Of a stretch of 64,000 nt of DNA, positions 34,114-43,481 are shown one piece after another; position 1 is the first letter of the stretch; the number at the start of each line of letters is the position of its first letter. Source of the stretch: an uncultured Granulosicoccus sp. (GTDB taxonomy: Bacteria > Pseudomonadota > Gammaproteobacteria > Granulosicoccales > Granulosicoccaceae). The notes beneath the pieces are model-generated. The model searched no databases. It worked only from the letters and a program-made list of their open reading frames with translations, and was not told where the DNA came from. The position numbers and the translations under genes were made by a program. Where the stretch lies: positions 7,176 to 71,175 of the forward strand of contig CALDSR010000039.1 of assembly GCA_937924505.1 (NCBI GenBank). The letters run 5' to 3'.

Positions 34114-34271
34114 CGCAGGGAAAGCCGATTTCGAAGGCGTGATACAAGCAAAAGATACATCGTGTCAGTGGTAACTGGTTTGATTCAGGTTTCAGTTTTA
34201 TACCAAACAGGAATCAATGTAAATCCATTTGGCACTCGCCCACGCCGTTGTTGCGTGTTTGTGTGCCTATA

Positions 34272-36536
34272 TTATGCAGCCTTTACGTTGCTGTCGCCCT
34301 GGGCGAGCCATTGTTCGAGCTTTGCGCCAAGATCTTCGAGCAAGACAGGTTTGGTCAGGAAGTCATCCATGCCGGCAAGCAAACACCGCTCACGGTCGCT
34401 GCTCATGGCGTTGGCAGTCAGGGCAATAATTGGACAATGACCATCATCGACTGTTTGCTCGTACTTGCGTATGGCAGTTGTCGCATCAAGCCCGTTCATA
34501 ACTGGCATCGACACATCCATCAGAACCAAATCTGGTCTGGAAGCCCTGAACGCCTCTACACCTAGTTGACCGTTGTCAGCAATCTCAAACTCAAACCCAA
34601 ATTTTTCGAGCATGCCAGTAATAACCAGTTGATTAATAACATTGTCTTCAACGACAAGGATGTTCTTGCCGTCGAACTTCGGTTCGCTCGTATCAACGCT
34701 TGAGTCGGCTTGGTCATTCAGGCCGATTATGTCGGTACTTATGCTGCTGGTATCTTCTCGTAGCGTATCGCTGATCATTTGCAACAAGGTTTCGGTTCGT
34801 ATCGGCTTCAACAACGTGCCGGCAAACCCGATCTTTCGAACCCGCGCGCCTTGAACTGATTGATCAACTGATGACAGCATGATGACCGGTATCGATTCGA
34901 GTATGGGTGATGCCTTGAATTTGATGCACAGTGCATGTCCATCAAGATCTGGCATTTGATAGTCGAAGATCGCAAGGTCGAAGGGTTTGCCACTTGCGGC
35001 CTGTTCCATCGCAAGTTCAAGTGCCTCTCGGCCGTTGTTAGCTATGGTTGGCTGCATTCCCCATTTAAGTACTCGCCGTTTGAGTATGTCACAGTTAAGT
35101 GGCAGGTCATCAACGATCAAAACAGATTTCCCATTGACTTCAACGGGATCTTTTTGTGCAAGGGTGTGATCAATCGAATGATCGACAGGTAATTGCAAAG
35201 GGAATGAAAAGGTTGATCCTTTGCCGACCGATGATTCAAGCTGAATTTCGCTTCGCATCAGGTTTGCGAGGCGCCGTGTGATGGCTAACCCGAGTCCCGA
35301 CCCTTCAAAGCGACGATTGGATGCGCCGTCGACCTGTTCGAATGCTGAGAAAACAGCATGTTGCTTGTTAGCAGGTATACCGATCCCGGTATCAACGATG
35401 GCGACGGTTAAATGTCCAATGTCATTTTTAACGCTACCGTCAACTCGAATCAATACATGTCCTTGTTCGGTGAACTTGACGGCATTGCCGACAAGGTTGG
35501 TAATGATTTGTCGTAATCGACCGGCATCGCCAATAAAACGATTTGGCAGATCAGGCGAGTAGTCAATAGCAAGCTCGACGTTCTTGGCGTTGGCAGATGC
35601 TGCCAATAACGATGCGACGTCTTCTATAGCGGCGGCGAGATCAAAGGGCGCATTGTCGAGTTCAAGTTTTCCTGCCTCAATTTTAGAGAAATCCAGAATA
35701 TCGTTTATTAATGTCAGAAGTGCCAAGGCCGACTTTGATACGGTGGAAGCGTAGTTACGTTGTTCAGCGCTCAATTCACTTTCGAGCAGTAGTTCGGCCA
35801 TTCCGATCACGCCATTCATTGGCGTTCGGATCTCATGGCTCATATTCGCCAGGAATTCAGATTTTGCTCGGCTGGACGCTTGCGCTTCATTGCGTGAGGC
35901 TTCAAGTTCCATTTCGCGGTGTGCAAGCGATAGTTCCTGCTTTTTCAGTTGGGTGACATCGGTGCGCATTTCGACATAACGGCCATTGTCCTGACTGGCA
36001 AGCAACACCTGGTGATAACGTTCCGGATTATCCAGCCGGACAATCATGGGTTGGCCGAGTGCCAGTATTCGTGCACGCGACCCCATGACGTCTCGGTACC
36101 ATTGTTGTTGATCTTCAGGATTGCTGTGCATGTATCTCGCACTGATTGCCTGAAGATCGGCATCCTGCATGCCCTTGCGCAGTTTAACGCCTCGAGTGGC
36201 ATAAAATCGTTCTGCCGATGCGTTATAAAGAATGACACTATCGTTTTCGTCGTAGACAACAACAGTTGCGTCAACGATATCCAGTGCACCCGATAATCGA
36301 TGGTATTCCCGCTTGGCTTTTCTTTGCGTAATTAACATCGGTATCGAGACGAACAAGCTGACGAAAATCGCGGCGCAGGAGCCGGCAAGAATAACCTCGA
36401 CCAGCCGCGACCCGCCAGTGACAAGCAGCACCATGAGAGTCACAGACACGGATATTGAAGCACCGAGGCAAACCGCCAGCACTCCGATCGTTTTTCTTTG
36501 AGCTTTTTCCTGTGCGTGCGAATTCATTTCGTCCAT
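34272..36536 (-). CDS. Hybrid sensor histidine kinase with two receiver domains
   Basis: A 754-residue membrane kinase: two membrane spans (about 16-40 and 46-70), a PAS domain (about 84-195), HisKA with phospho-His234 (FLANMSHEIRTPMNG), HATPase (GRLRQIITNLVGNAVKF and GLGLAITRRL), then two receiver domains: first about 470-590 with IVDDLPLN, DLAIFDYQMPDLDG and LLKPI; second about 625-745 with VVEDNVIN, LVLMDVSMPVMNG and LTKPV. No Hpt domain. ATG 36536 is chosen because GAGGG precedes it; the longer reading adds 77 unrelated residues. Signal unknown. Followed by the lone LuxR-type HTH gene. Confidence 0.9.
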   Translation of the reverse strand: MDEMNSHAQEKAQRKTIGVLAVCLGASISVSVTLMVLLVTGGSRLVEVILAGSCAAIFVSLFVSIPMLITQRKAKREYHRLSGALDIVDATVVVYDENDSVILYNASAERFYATRGVKLRKGMQDADLQAISARYMHSNPEDQQQWYRDVMGSRARILALGQPMIVRLDNPERYHQVLLASQDNGRYVEMRTDVTQLKKQELSLAHREMELEASRNEAQASSRAKSEFLANMSHEIRTPMNGVIGMAELLLESELSAEQRNYASTVSKSALALLTLINDILDFSKIEAGKLELDNAPFDLAAAIEDVASLLAASANAKNVELAIDYSPDLPNRFIGDAGRLRQIITNLVGNAVKFTEQGHVLIRVDGSVKNDIGHLTVAIVDTGIGIPANKQHAVFSAFEQVDGASNRRFEGSGLGLAITRRLANLMRSEIQLESSVGKGSTFSFPLQLPVDHSIDHTLAQKDPVEVNGKSVLIVDDLPLNCDILKRRVLKWGMQPTIANNGREALELAMEQAASGKPFDLAIFDYQMPDLDGHALCIKFKASPILESIPVIMLSSVDQSVQGARVRKIGFAGTLLKPIRTETLLQMISDTLREDTSSISTDIIGLNDQADSSVDTSEPKFDGKNILVVEDNVINQLVITGMLEKFGFEFEIADNGQLGVEAFRASRPDLVLMDVSMPVMNGLDATTAIRKYEQTVDDGHCPIIALTANAMSSDRERCLLAGMDDFLTKPVLLEDLGAKLEQWLAQGDSNVKAA

Positions 36537-36835
36537 CAAGATACCCTCTAATGATCCATCAGCACCGACGGGATTTCCAGTCGGACGTACTATAGTGTTT
36601 GTCGACTTGGTACGAATTCTATTGAGTAAAGGACACTCGAATCGAGTGGCGCAGGGACGAATTCCCACCGAAACGTGAACTCCACCAGTTTGTGCAGGTC
36701 TTTCTGTCTGGTTCGTTAGACATTGCGAGTTTCCAGGCAAGCTTGCGACGGATTGGAAAAGGGCCAACTACACTAGCTTTGTGGCCAGTCGACGTGAATT
36801 ATGGCCCTGGGTAAATCAATACAGGATGAGTAACG

Positions 36836-38029
36836 GTGGATCAAGAATCGCAAGTACGAGATAAACGCCGGGCTATCGTATATCTGGTGGTCGCGGAAGT
36901 GCTTGCCATGAGTCTTTGGTTTGTGTCTTCCGCGGTTCTAGGCGATGTGCGTAATGAGTTCGCCATCAGTAATATCCGCGCCGCGTTGCTCGCCTCGTCT
37001 GTCCCGGCAGGGTTCGTTATAGGCGCGCTGACTCTGGCGATAACGGGGATAGCGGATCGATTTGACCCTCGGCGCATATTTGCCCTGGCAGCGGTTATCG
37101 CCGGTTGCGCAAATCTGATGCTTGTATATCTGATACCGGGTTCACTACTGAGTATTGTCGCGCGCTGTGTGACGGGTTTGTGTTTGGCCGGTGTGTACCC
37201 AGTGGGCATGAAGATCATCGTAGGCTGGGGCACCAGGGATCGAGGATGGCTTGTCGGATTACTGGTCGGTGGCTTGACCTTTGGTACGGCTGCACCTCAT
37301 ATGCTTTCCTTCCTGGGCGGCGCTGATTGGCGATTGACTACAACGTTGGCGACAGGCGGCTGCTGGATCGCAGCGCTGTTGATTCTGTTCACGCAACTTG
37401 GGCCTCATCATCAACGCGCGCCAAAACTCGATGCGCGAGCAATTACCCATGCCTGGCACAACAAACATGTGCGCATGGCCTATTTTGGCTATCTCGGTCA
37501 TATGTGGGAACTCTATGCGATGTGGAGTTGGCTCGGCGTGGCACTGCTTGCTTCATTTGCGTTACAGGTGGATGCTGGACAGGCAAGCCAGTTGGCCAAG
37601 CTCACTAGCTTTGCCGCCATCGCTGTCGGTGGTCTTATGTGTCCGCTGGCTGGGCATTATGCTGATCGGATAGGTAAAGCGGAGCTGACCATAATTGCGA
37701 TGTTTATCAGCGGGTCATCGGCTGTACTGATGGCATTGGTATTCGGTGGACCTGTCTGGCTGGTGATTTTGGTCGCCGTATTGTGGGGGGCATCTGTCAT
37801 TCCCGACAGCGCGCAATTTTCCGCACTGGTTGCTGATCACTCGCCACCTGACAAAGCGGGAAGCCTTATGTCGCTACAAACAGCGCTTGGTTTCTTGCTG
37901 ACCATATTCACGGTGCAAGTTACACCCTGGCTCGCGGCGAAGACAAGTTGGCCGGCGCTGTTTGTCATCCTCTCGCTGGGACCACTTTTTGGTATCGTCG
38001 CAATGATGAAGTTACGCAAACTCAATTAG
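36836..38029 (+). CDS. MFS transporter (nitrate/cyanate-like or sugar-like, substrate open)
   Basis: A 397-residue, 12-span major facilitator starting MDQESQVRDKRRAIVYLVVAE from GTG 36836 with AGGA in front. Visible: ITGIADRFDPRRI and LAGHYADRIGKAEL loop motifs. The segment RGWLVGLLVGGLTFGTAAPH in helix 5 is typical of the narrower MFS_1 subgroup including nitrate and cyanate-like carriers, but the key nitrate residues are not clear. Divergent from the hybrid kinase gene; convergent with the pirin gene. Confidence 0.85.
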   Translation: MDQESQVRDKRRAIVYLVVAEVLAMSLWFVSSAVLGDVRNEFAISNIRAALLASSVPAGFVIGALTLAITGIADRFDPRRIFALAAVIAGCANLMLVYLIPGSLLSIVARCVTGLCLAGVYPVGMKIIVGWGTRDRGWLVGLLVGGLTFGTAAPHMLSFLGGADWRLTTTLATGGCWIAALLILFTQLGPHHQRAPKLDARAITHAWHNKHVRMAYFGYLGHMWELYAMWSWLGVALLASFALQVDAGQASQLAKLTSFAAIAVGGLMCPLAGHYADRIGKAELTIIAMFISGSSAVLMALVFGGPVWLVILVAVLWGASVIPDSAQFSALVADHSPPDKAGSLMSLQTALGFLLTIFTVQVTPWLAAKTSWPALFVILSLGPLFGIVAMMKLRKLN

Positions 38030-38136
38030 CATGTTGGCTATTGATATCCTGGTCGATGGCCCAACCTATGAATGATCTGGTTCGTACCTTCCAGTACAAC
38101 AGAACCTGCTCAACGTTTGACTATCGAGAGGTTTTA

Positions 38137-39042
38137 TCAGGGGGTGATGAAGTTGCCGTTTTGCAAGTCTTTCATTGCTTGTCGAATCTCTTCCTGCGTA
38201 TTCATCACTATCGGGCCATGCCAGGCTACGGGTTCCTGGATCGGCTTGCCTGATATGAGCAGGAACCTCAGCCCGTGATCGCCGGCTTGAACCACCACCT
38301 CATTGCCGGTATCGAAGATAAGTAAAGTGCGATTGCCGGAAAAATCGCGCAGATGCACTTCATTTCCTTGAATTTCTTTTTCGATCTTTACGCCCATGGG
38401 GTCCGAGGCGTTTTTAAAGTCGCCTGATCCTGCAAAAACATAGGCGAAAGCATTGCGATAGGTATCGACCGGAAATGATTTCTTGATACCTGGGGGAATG
38501 GTGATGTCCAGATACTGAGGTTCTGCGGCGACGCCATCGACAGGTCCTCGTTTGCCCCAGAAGTCACCGACAACCACGCGTACGATCGTTCCATCGTCGT
38601 CGATGATTTCGGGTATATCGCTGCCCTGAATGTCCTGATAACGAGGTTTTGTCATTTTCAGGTTCGATGGCAAATTGGCCCACAACTGAAAACCATGCAT
38701 CTGACCTTGGGAATCACCGTGAGGCATTTCCTGGTGAAGAATGCCACTGCCAGCCGTCATCCATTGCACACTGCCTGGGCCGAGCGTACCCGAGTTGCCG
38801 AGACTGTCAGCATGATCAACAGTGCCTGCCAGAACATAGGTAATCGTCTCGATTCCGCGATGTGGGTGCCATGGAAACCCGGCAGCGTAATCTGCAGGAT
38901 TATCGTTTCTGAAGTCATCCATCATCAAAAAAGGATCGGTCGCCGATGTGTCTCCGAAACCAAAAACGCGATGCAACTTCACGCCAGCCCCTTCGAGGGT
39001 GGGACGGGTGCCGGATTGTGATTTAACAGGACGTACGGACAT
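38137..39042 (-). CDS. Pirin family protein
   Basis: A 301-residue bicupin. N-terminal motif WHPHRGIETITYVLAGTVDHADSLG carries the two metal-binding His residues (HPH) plus one more His and Glu in MTAGSGILHQEMP. Pirins bind iron; some bacterial ones oxidise quercetin or alter metabolism by binding other enzymes. ATG 39042 has GGAG at a good distance (GGAGATTGCC), better than ATG 39054. It is monocistronic on the minus strand. Confidence 0.88.
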   Translation of the reverse strand: MSVRPVKSQSGTRPTLEGAGVKLHRVFGFGDTSATDPFLMMDDFRNDNPADYAAGFPWHPHRGIETITYVLAGTVDHADSLGNSGTLGPGSVQWMTAGSGILHQEMPHGDSQGQMHGFQLWANLPSNLKMTKPRYQDIQGSDIPEIIDDDGTIVRVVVGDFWGKRGPVDGVAAEPQYLDITIPPGIKKSFPVDTYRNAFAYVFAGSGDFKNASDPMGVKIEKEIQGNEVHLRDFSGNRTLLIFDTGNEVVVQAGDHGLRFLLISGKPIQEPVAWHGPIVMNTQEEIRQAMKDLQNGNFITP

Positions 39043-39108
39043 GGCAATCTCCAAAATACTATTCGATATTATACGCCGTGACTCACATGAAAAAGATGAT
39101 TGCCCCTT

Positions 39109-39996
39109 TCACATTGGTTTTGACATTCGCGATTCGCGAAACACGATATACAGGCCAGCGGCAAATATGATGGTGGCCCCGATGAAGGTGTAGGCTGTCA
39201 GAATTTCGCCAAACCACCAGACACCCAATACGGCTGTCCAGATCAGTCGGCTAAAGTCAACCGACATGACCAGGGCAGTGTCTGCTATCTGTAGCGCTCG
39301 GGTCATCAATAAATGACCAGCTGTGGCCAACGCTCCGATCATCATCAGTATTGCCATTTGCGTCATATCAGGTGTTTGCCAGACCATGAGGGCCGGTATG
39401 AAGGTGAATAGGGTCAGAAGTATGGCCATCCAACCGACAATGCAGGTAACCGATTCTGTACGAGTCAACAGTTTTACAATGGTGACTGAAGCACCCCAGG
39501 TAAACGCGCTGAGCAGTACCAGTATCGAATAGACATTGAAACCGGAAGCGTCTGGCTGCATGGCGACAAAAACACCTGCAAAGCCAACCCCGATTGCGAT
39601 ACCACGCCTGAGCCGAACCGTTTCTTTTAAAAAGAACCAGGCCGAAACAGTCGCAAAAATGGCGGTGCTGAAACTCAACGCGGTCGCATTCGCAATGGGT
39701 ACTTGGGTCAATGCATAAAACCAACTCGCCATAGCGGCAGTTCCAACCAGCGCGCGAAGCAGGTGCAATTTAGGATTACTGGTTGCCAACGATTGTGTGC
39801 CTCCGCTAATCAGCAGCGGCACAATGGCCATGAGGCCGAACAAATTACGAAAAAAGACGATGATGAAAGGATGGAGATCGCTACCTAAGTGTCGCACCAG
39901 GGCATGCATGATGGCCAGCAACAGCGTTGAGAACAGCATGAAGCCAAGCGCCATGGCGACCGTCGGTTGTTGCCATACCTTTGAAAAGCTGTTCAA
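39109..39996 (-). CDS. DMT superfamily transporter (EamA domains)
   Basis: A 295-residue, ten-span transporter with two EamA repeats. Typical features: HALVRHLGSDLHPFIIVFFRN in repeat one, FSTAIFATVSAWFFLKETVRL at the end of repeat one, and GVWWFGEILTAYTFIGATII in repeat two. Such proteins export metabolites or amino acids. Substrate unknown. It lies just upstream of the pirin gene on the same strand, 66 bases away, possibly in one transcript. Confidence 0.87.
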   Translation of the reverse strand: MNSFSKVWQQPTVAMALGFMLFSTLLLAIMHALVRHLGSDLHPFIIVFFRNLFGLMAIVPLLISGGTQSLATSNPKLHLLRALVGTAAMASWFYALTQVPIANATALSFSTAIFATVSAWFFLKETVRLRRGIAIGVGFAGVFVAMQPDASGFNVYSILVLLSAFTWGASVTIVKLLTRTESVTCIVGWMAILLTLFTFIPALMVWQTPDMTQMAILMMIGALATAGHLLMTRALQIADTALVMSVDFSRLIWTAVLGVWWFGEILTAYTFIGATIIFAAGLYIVFRESRMSKPM

Positions 39997-40075
39997 GCCG
40001 CAATCATTGCCTGTGTTCGATTCTCGGTTAAGGTAATCTTGCAGCAGTGTAGCCTGATATGCCTACAGGAAAGCA

Positions 40076-40387
40076 ATGCCTCATCGGATCAGTAATCAAT
40101 CCCTCTTACGGCAATTGGCCGTCGTGGTGCAATTGGGTGCTGTCAACGTATCATCCCGCCTGTTTGTTGAGGTTTGTCGTAACCGCGGGCAGGCCATAGG
40201 CGAGCTGTTCTTTCTGCATTTTGATACGCTGTTTGACTATGGCTTTTTAACCTTTGTCTCGCCTGTCAATGAACGCAAGGGAACTGACTTGACGGTAGTG
40301 TCAGGATTTTCCCGTAACGCTGAGGAATGGGATTTACAGTTTTCGCTGACGCACAGCGGCCAGGAGTTTTTGCAGCGATACGGTTGA
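40076..40387 (+). CDS. Hypothetical 103-residue protein
   Basis: Not recognised. Soluble, with alternating hydrophobic stretches (LLRQLAVVVQLGAVNVSSRL; GELFFLHFDTLFDYGFLTFV) that could form a small alpha/beta domain. AGGA lies six bases before ATG 40076, a good ribosome site, which supports it being real. It sits alone on the plus strand between two minus-strand genes. One cysteine. No signal peptide. Confidence 0.6.
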   Translation: MPHRISNQSLLRQLAVVVQLGAVNVSSRLFVEVCRNRGQAIGELFFLHFDTLFDYGFLTFVSPVNERKGTDLTVVSGFSRNAEEWDLQFSLTHSGQEFLQRYG

Positions 40388-40439
40388 CATCAGTGTTATC
40401 AACCGTATCGCCACCGTTTTGAAAGATCTCGTGTCCCGC

Positions 40440-41330
40440 TTATCGATGCAATTCAGCACCAACGATTTCCTCGATTACCTTGGTGACGATCCAGTTGTCG
40501 CCCTCAGGATATTTTATCTTGCCCGCATGAAACAACTGCATGGCTGTGGATGCAGTATGCATAGGTACCTCCAGTTCACGTGAAAGGTCCAGAGATATCG
40601 TCAGATCTTTGTGCATTGTCCTGATGTGGCTGCCGGTACCTTCAAATTTTCGGTCGATGATGCACTCCAGCGCATTGTTGGCAACGCCACACCCTGCGCT
40701 CGAAGTCGACACAACCTTGTGCAGTACTTCACCGCTGACGCCCGCTTTTGCGGCTAGGACAGCCGCTTCAAACGTTGCTGAAAAGATCGAACCGATCAAG
40801 GACTGCAGGCAAGCCTTGACCGTCTGACCTTCGCCAGGTTCGGTTCCGACATGATGAATAGTGCCGGATACAGCTTGCATGACCGACGCAAATTCCTTGA
40901 GCACTGCCGATTGCGCGGCCGCCATTAACGTCAGCGTGCCACCTTGGGCACCGGGAAAACCACCGGATACGGGCGTATCGATCAGATGGACACCAGACCC
41001 ATCCATCGCTCGTCCGATTTCCTGTGCTTCGGTTGGTTTTACTGTCGCGCTGAGGATGACGGCACCGCCTTTGGGCAATCGGGCGACGAGTCCATCCTTG
41101 CCGAGAATCACTTCCTTCGCCTGATCACCGTTCATCACCATGACAAATACAGCGTCAGCGTTATCGGCAACTTCTGCGACTGAGTTGCACGCATTTCCGC
41201 CGAGTGACTTGAATGCGTTCAAGCGCTTGTCGTCCAAATCATAGCCTGCGGTTTCAAAACCATGAGCGATAAGGTTTTTGGCCAGGCCGCTACCCATATC
41301 GCCAATCCCGATAACACCTGCTCGTTTCAT
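40440..41330 (-). CDS. 3-hydroxyisobutyrate dehydrogenase-like NAD(P)-dependent enzyme
   Basis: A 296-residue beta-hydroxyacid dehydrogenase. N-terminal Rossmann motif GVIGIGDMGSGLAKNL, family signature DTPVSGGFPGAQGGTLTLMA, and the catalytic Lys in VKACLQSLIGSIF. Related enzymes act on 3-hydroxyisobutyrate, tartronate semialdehyde or L-threonate. The substrate cannot be decided. ATG 41330 is chosen because CAGGAG precedes it; the 13 extra residues of the longer reading are unlike the family. Divergent from the Ldh-family reductase, which may share its pathway. Confidence 0.88.
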   Translation of the reverse strand: MKRAGVIGIGDMGSGLAKNLIAHGFETAGYDLDDKRLNAFKSLGGNACNSVAEVADNADAVFVMVMNGDQAKEVILGKDGLVARLPKGGAVILSATVKPTEAQEIGRAMDGSGVHLIDTPVSGGFPGAQGGTLTLMAAAQSAVLKEFASVMQAVSGTIHHVGTEPGEGQTVKACLQSLIGSIFSATFEAAVLAAKAGVSGEVLHKVVSTSSAGCGVANNALECIIDRKFEGTGSHIRTMHKDLTISLDLSRELEVPMHTASTAMQLFHAGKIKYPEGDNWIVTKVIEEIVGAELHR

Positions 41331-41517
41331 GATTGCTCGCTCCTGGACGGGTTCGACACCGGTCGTCAAACACCAATGTGATGGGATGGAATTTTTTTTA
41401 CTGCAAGTGAAATAATATCGGATCGCCTGCTGACAAAGCTAGTCTCTGGCCGCAATTACGCCGCAATTTGCGGTAATGTGTTCGCACTGAAACCCATCAC
41501 GATCAGTTGCATTTTTA

Positions 41518-42510
41518 ATGAGCACCATCACTGTAGCCCTGGACGAGATCGAGGCAATTTCGCGTCAGGCATTGATAAAACATGATGCCGCGGTGTGGAT
41601 CGCTGAGCACGTGGCTCATGCTGTGCGTACTGCTGAAGCCAATTGCAATATTATTTGTGGTTTGTACTATCTGGAAAGTTATTGCATCCAATTGGCTTCT
41701 GGCCGAGTAGATGGCAACGTAGAACCGTTGATCACCAAGCCACGAACCGCCATTGTCCAGGCCGATGCACGAATGGGGTTCGCGCAACCTGCCTTTGCAC
41801 GCGGCCTGCCAGAGGCGTTGAAACTGTTGCAAGACACCGGTACCTGCACATTGGCAGTCAGCCATGCCCACACCTGTACGTCGCTCGGTTACTTCACCGA
41901 GCAAATTGCGCTCGCAGGTGCGATCGGCATTGGGTTCGCCAACGCGTCTGCGGTGGTTTCACCTCCGGGAGGCAATAAAGCGGTATTGGGTACCAATCCC
42001 ATGGCGATGGCAATTCCTGCCAAAGGTGGTGGTGTTGCGTTTCAATTTGATCAGAGTACCAGCGCCGTTGCGTTAGGGAAGATCACTCAGGCGGCAGCGG
42101 CCGGTGAGAGCATTCCATTGGGATGGGCTGTTGATGAACGGGGTAAGCCGACGACCGATCCCAAGGCTGCGCTCAAAGGCTCCTTGTTGTCGACAGGTGG
42201 ATATAAAGGGTATGGATTTGGTCTGATGGTTGAAGTTCTTGCCGCCGCTGTGACCGGCAGTGTCAATTCGGTCAATGTTAAAGGCTTGAAGTTGGCTGAC
42301 GGACCGCCTCATGATCTGGGACAGTACTACTTTCTTGTTGATCCCACGGCCATTTCAGGTGATGCATTCTGGGACAGGATGGCTGTTTTAGCTGATTCCG
42401 TCGATGCTCAGGAACATGCGCGTCTGCCAGGCTCTAAACGTCAGAGACGTGAAGAAGTCACCATCAATGCGGATTTGTGGACCCTGGCACAGTCACTGGC
42501 AAATACGTGA
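41518..42510 (+). CDS. Malate/L-lactate dehydrogenase (Ldh) family reductase
   Basis: A 330-residue NAD(P)-dependent enzyme of the type 2 malate/lactate dehydrogenase family (which includes sulfolactate, ureidoglycolate and piperideine-carboxylate reductases). Motifs: HTCTSLGYFTEQIALAG with the catalytic His, VLGTNPMAMAIP, and GGYKGYGFGLMVEVLAAA near the cofactor site. Divergent from the beta-hydroxyacid dehydrogenase and followed by an enoyl-CoA hydratase after 33 bases. Substrate unknown. Confidence 0.86.
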   Translation: MSTITVALDEIEAISRQALIKHDAAVWIAEHVAHAVRTAEANCNIICGLYYLESYCIQLASGRVDGNVEPLITKPRTAIVQADARMGFAQPAFARGLPEALKLLQDTGTCTLAVSHAHTCTSLGYFTEQIALAGAIGIGFANASAVVSPPGGNKAVLGTNPMAMAIPAKGGGVAFQFDQSTSAVALGKITQAAAAGESIPLGWAVDERGKPTTDPKAALKGSLLSTGGYKGYGFGLMVEVLAAAVTGSVNSVNVKGLKLADGPPHDLGQYYFLVDPTAISGDAFWDRMAVLADSVDAQEHARLPGSKRQRREEVTINADLWTLAQSLANT

Positions 42511-42543
42511 AAACAAGGTGATTAATTTCCGGTTCCCTCGATC

Positions 42544-43341
42544 ATGATCACGCATTCTTTTGAAACCCTGGAACTTAGTGAACCCGCTGAATATGTATTA
42601 AAAATCGTATTGAACCGACCTCAATCGGCCAATGCATTCAACACGGTGATGGCTACCGAGCTTTATACCTTGTTCGAATCCTTGTCCATGGATCATGATA
42701 CCTATCGTTGTCTGATTCTGACCGGGGCTGGAGAGCGGGCTTTTTGTGCTGGAGGTGATTTAAAAGAACGCAAAGGTATGACAGAGGCCGCCTGGGCTGC
42801 GCAACATCTTCATTACGAAAGAATGGTACGTGCGCTGCTGGCCTGTCCAATACCGGTTATTGCCGCTGTCAATGGGGCGGCCTTCGGTGGCGGCTGCGAA
42901 CTTGTTGCGGCTTGTGATTTTGCTTATGCTGCGGCAAGCGCTCGTTTCGCTTTGCCTGAGACCAGTCTCGGCATCATTCCGGGGGCCGGTGGAACACAGA
43001 CGCTCTCCCGTGCGGTGGGTGAAAGACGTGCGAAAGAACTCGTGTTGACGGCACGGGTATTTGAAGCCGGTGAGGCTTCCTCGTGGGGATTGGTCAACCA
43101 GGTGCTTGCAGACAATGATCTTGCATCGAGCGTGCTTGACGTGGCCTGTCAGATCGCCAGCAATGCGCCAATAGCGATACGGCAAGCTAAAAAGGCCATA
43201 CACCAGGGGCTGCAAATGTCATTAACCGACGGACTGGCCTTCGAAGTTGAGGCATACAATCTCACGGTACCAACAGCAGATCGAGTTGAAGGTGTTAGCG
43301 CATTCAATGACAAGCGCAAACCTGAATTTAAAGGGCGTTGA
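42544..43341 (+). CDS. Enoyl-CoA hydratase/isomerase family protein
   Basis: A 265-residue crotonase. The oxyanion-hole and catalytic blocks are intact: ERAFCAGGDLKERKGM, AAVNGAAFGGGCELVAACDF and PETSLGIIPGAGGTQTLSRA, with the two acidic residues (Glu in FGGGCEL and Glu in PETSLG) of true hydratases. It lies 33 bases after the Ldh-family gene, same strand, probable operon. Likely to work in short-chain or branched-chain acyl-CoA breakdown, but the acyl-CoA is not known. Confidence 0.9.
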   Translation: MITHSFETLELSEPAEYVLKIVLNRPQSANAFNTVMATELYTLFESLSMDHDTYRCLILTGAGERAFCAGGDLKERKGMTEAAWAAQHLHYERMVRALLACPIPVIAAVNGAAFGGGCELVAACDFAYAAASARFALPETSLGIIPGAGGTQTLSRAVGERRAKELVLTARVFEAGEASSWGLVNQVLADNDLASSVLDVACQIASNAPIAIRQAKKAIHQGLQMSLTDGLAFEVEAYNLTVPTADRVEGVSAFNDKRKPEFKGR

Positions 43342-43481
43342 AAGCAGATAACTTGCTAGTCTGAAGTTAATTGCTTTCTTGACGCAAAAATATAATTGTT
43401 TAAACGTCGTCAGGCACTGAAATGTTACGTCATCAAACCGTCATCTCTCTGTTCTAAATTGGGTTCCTATGTTAAGTTCGA

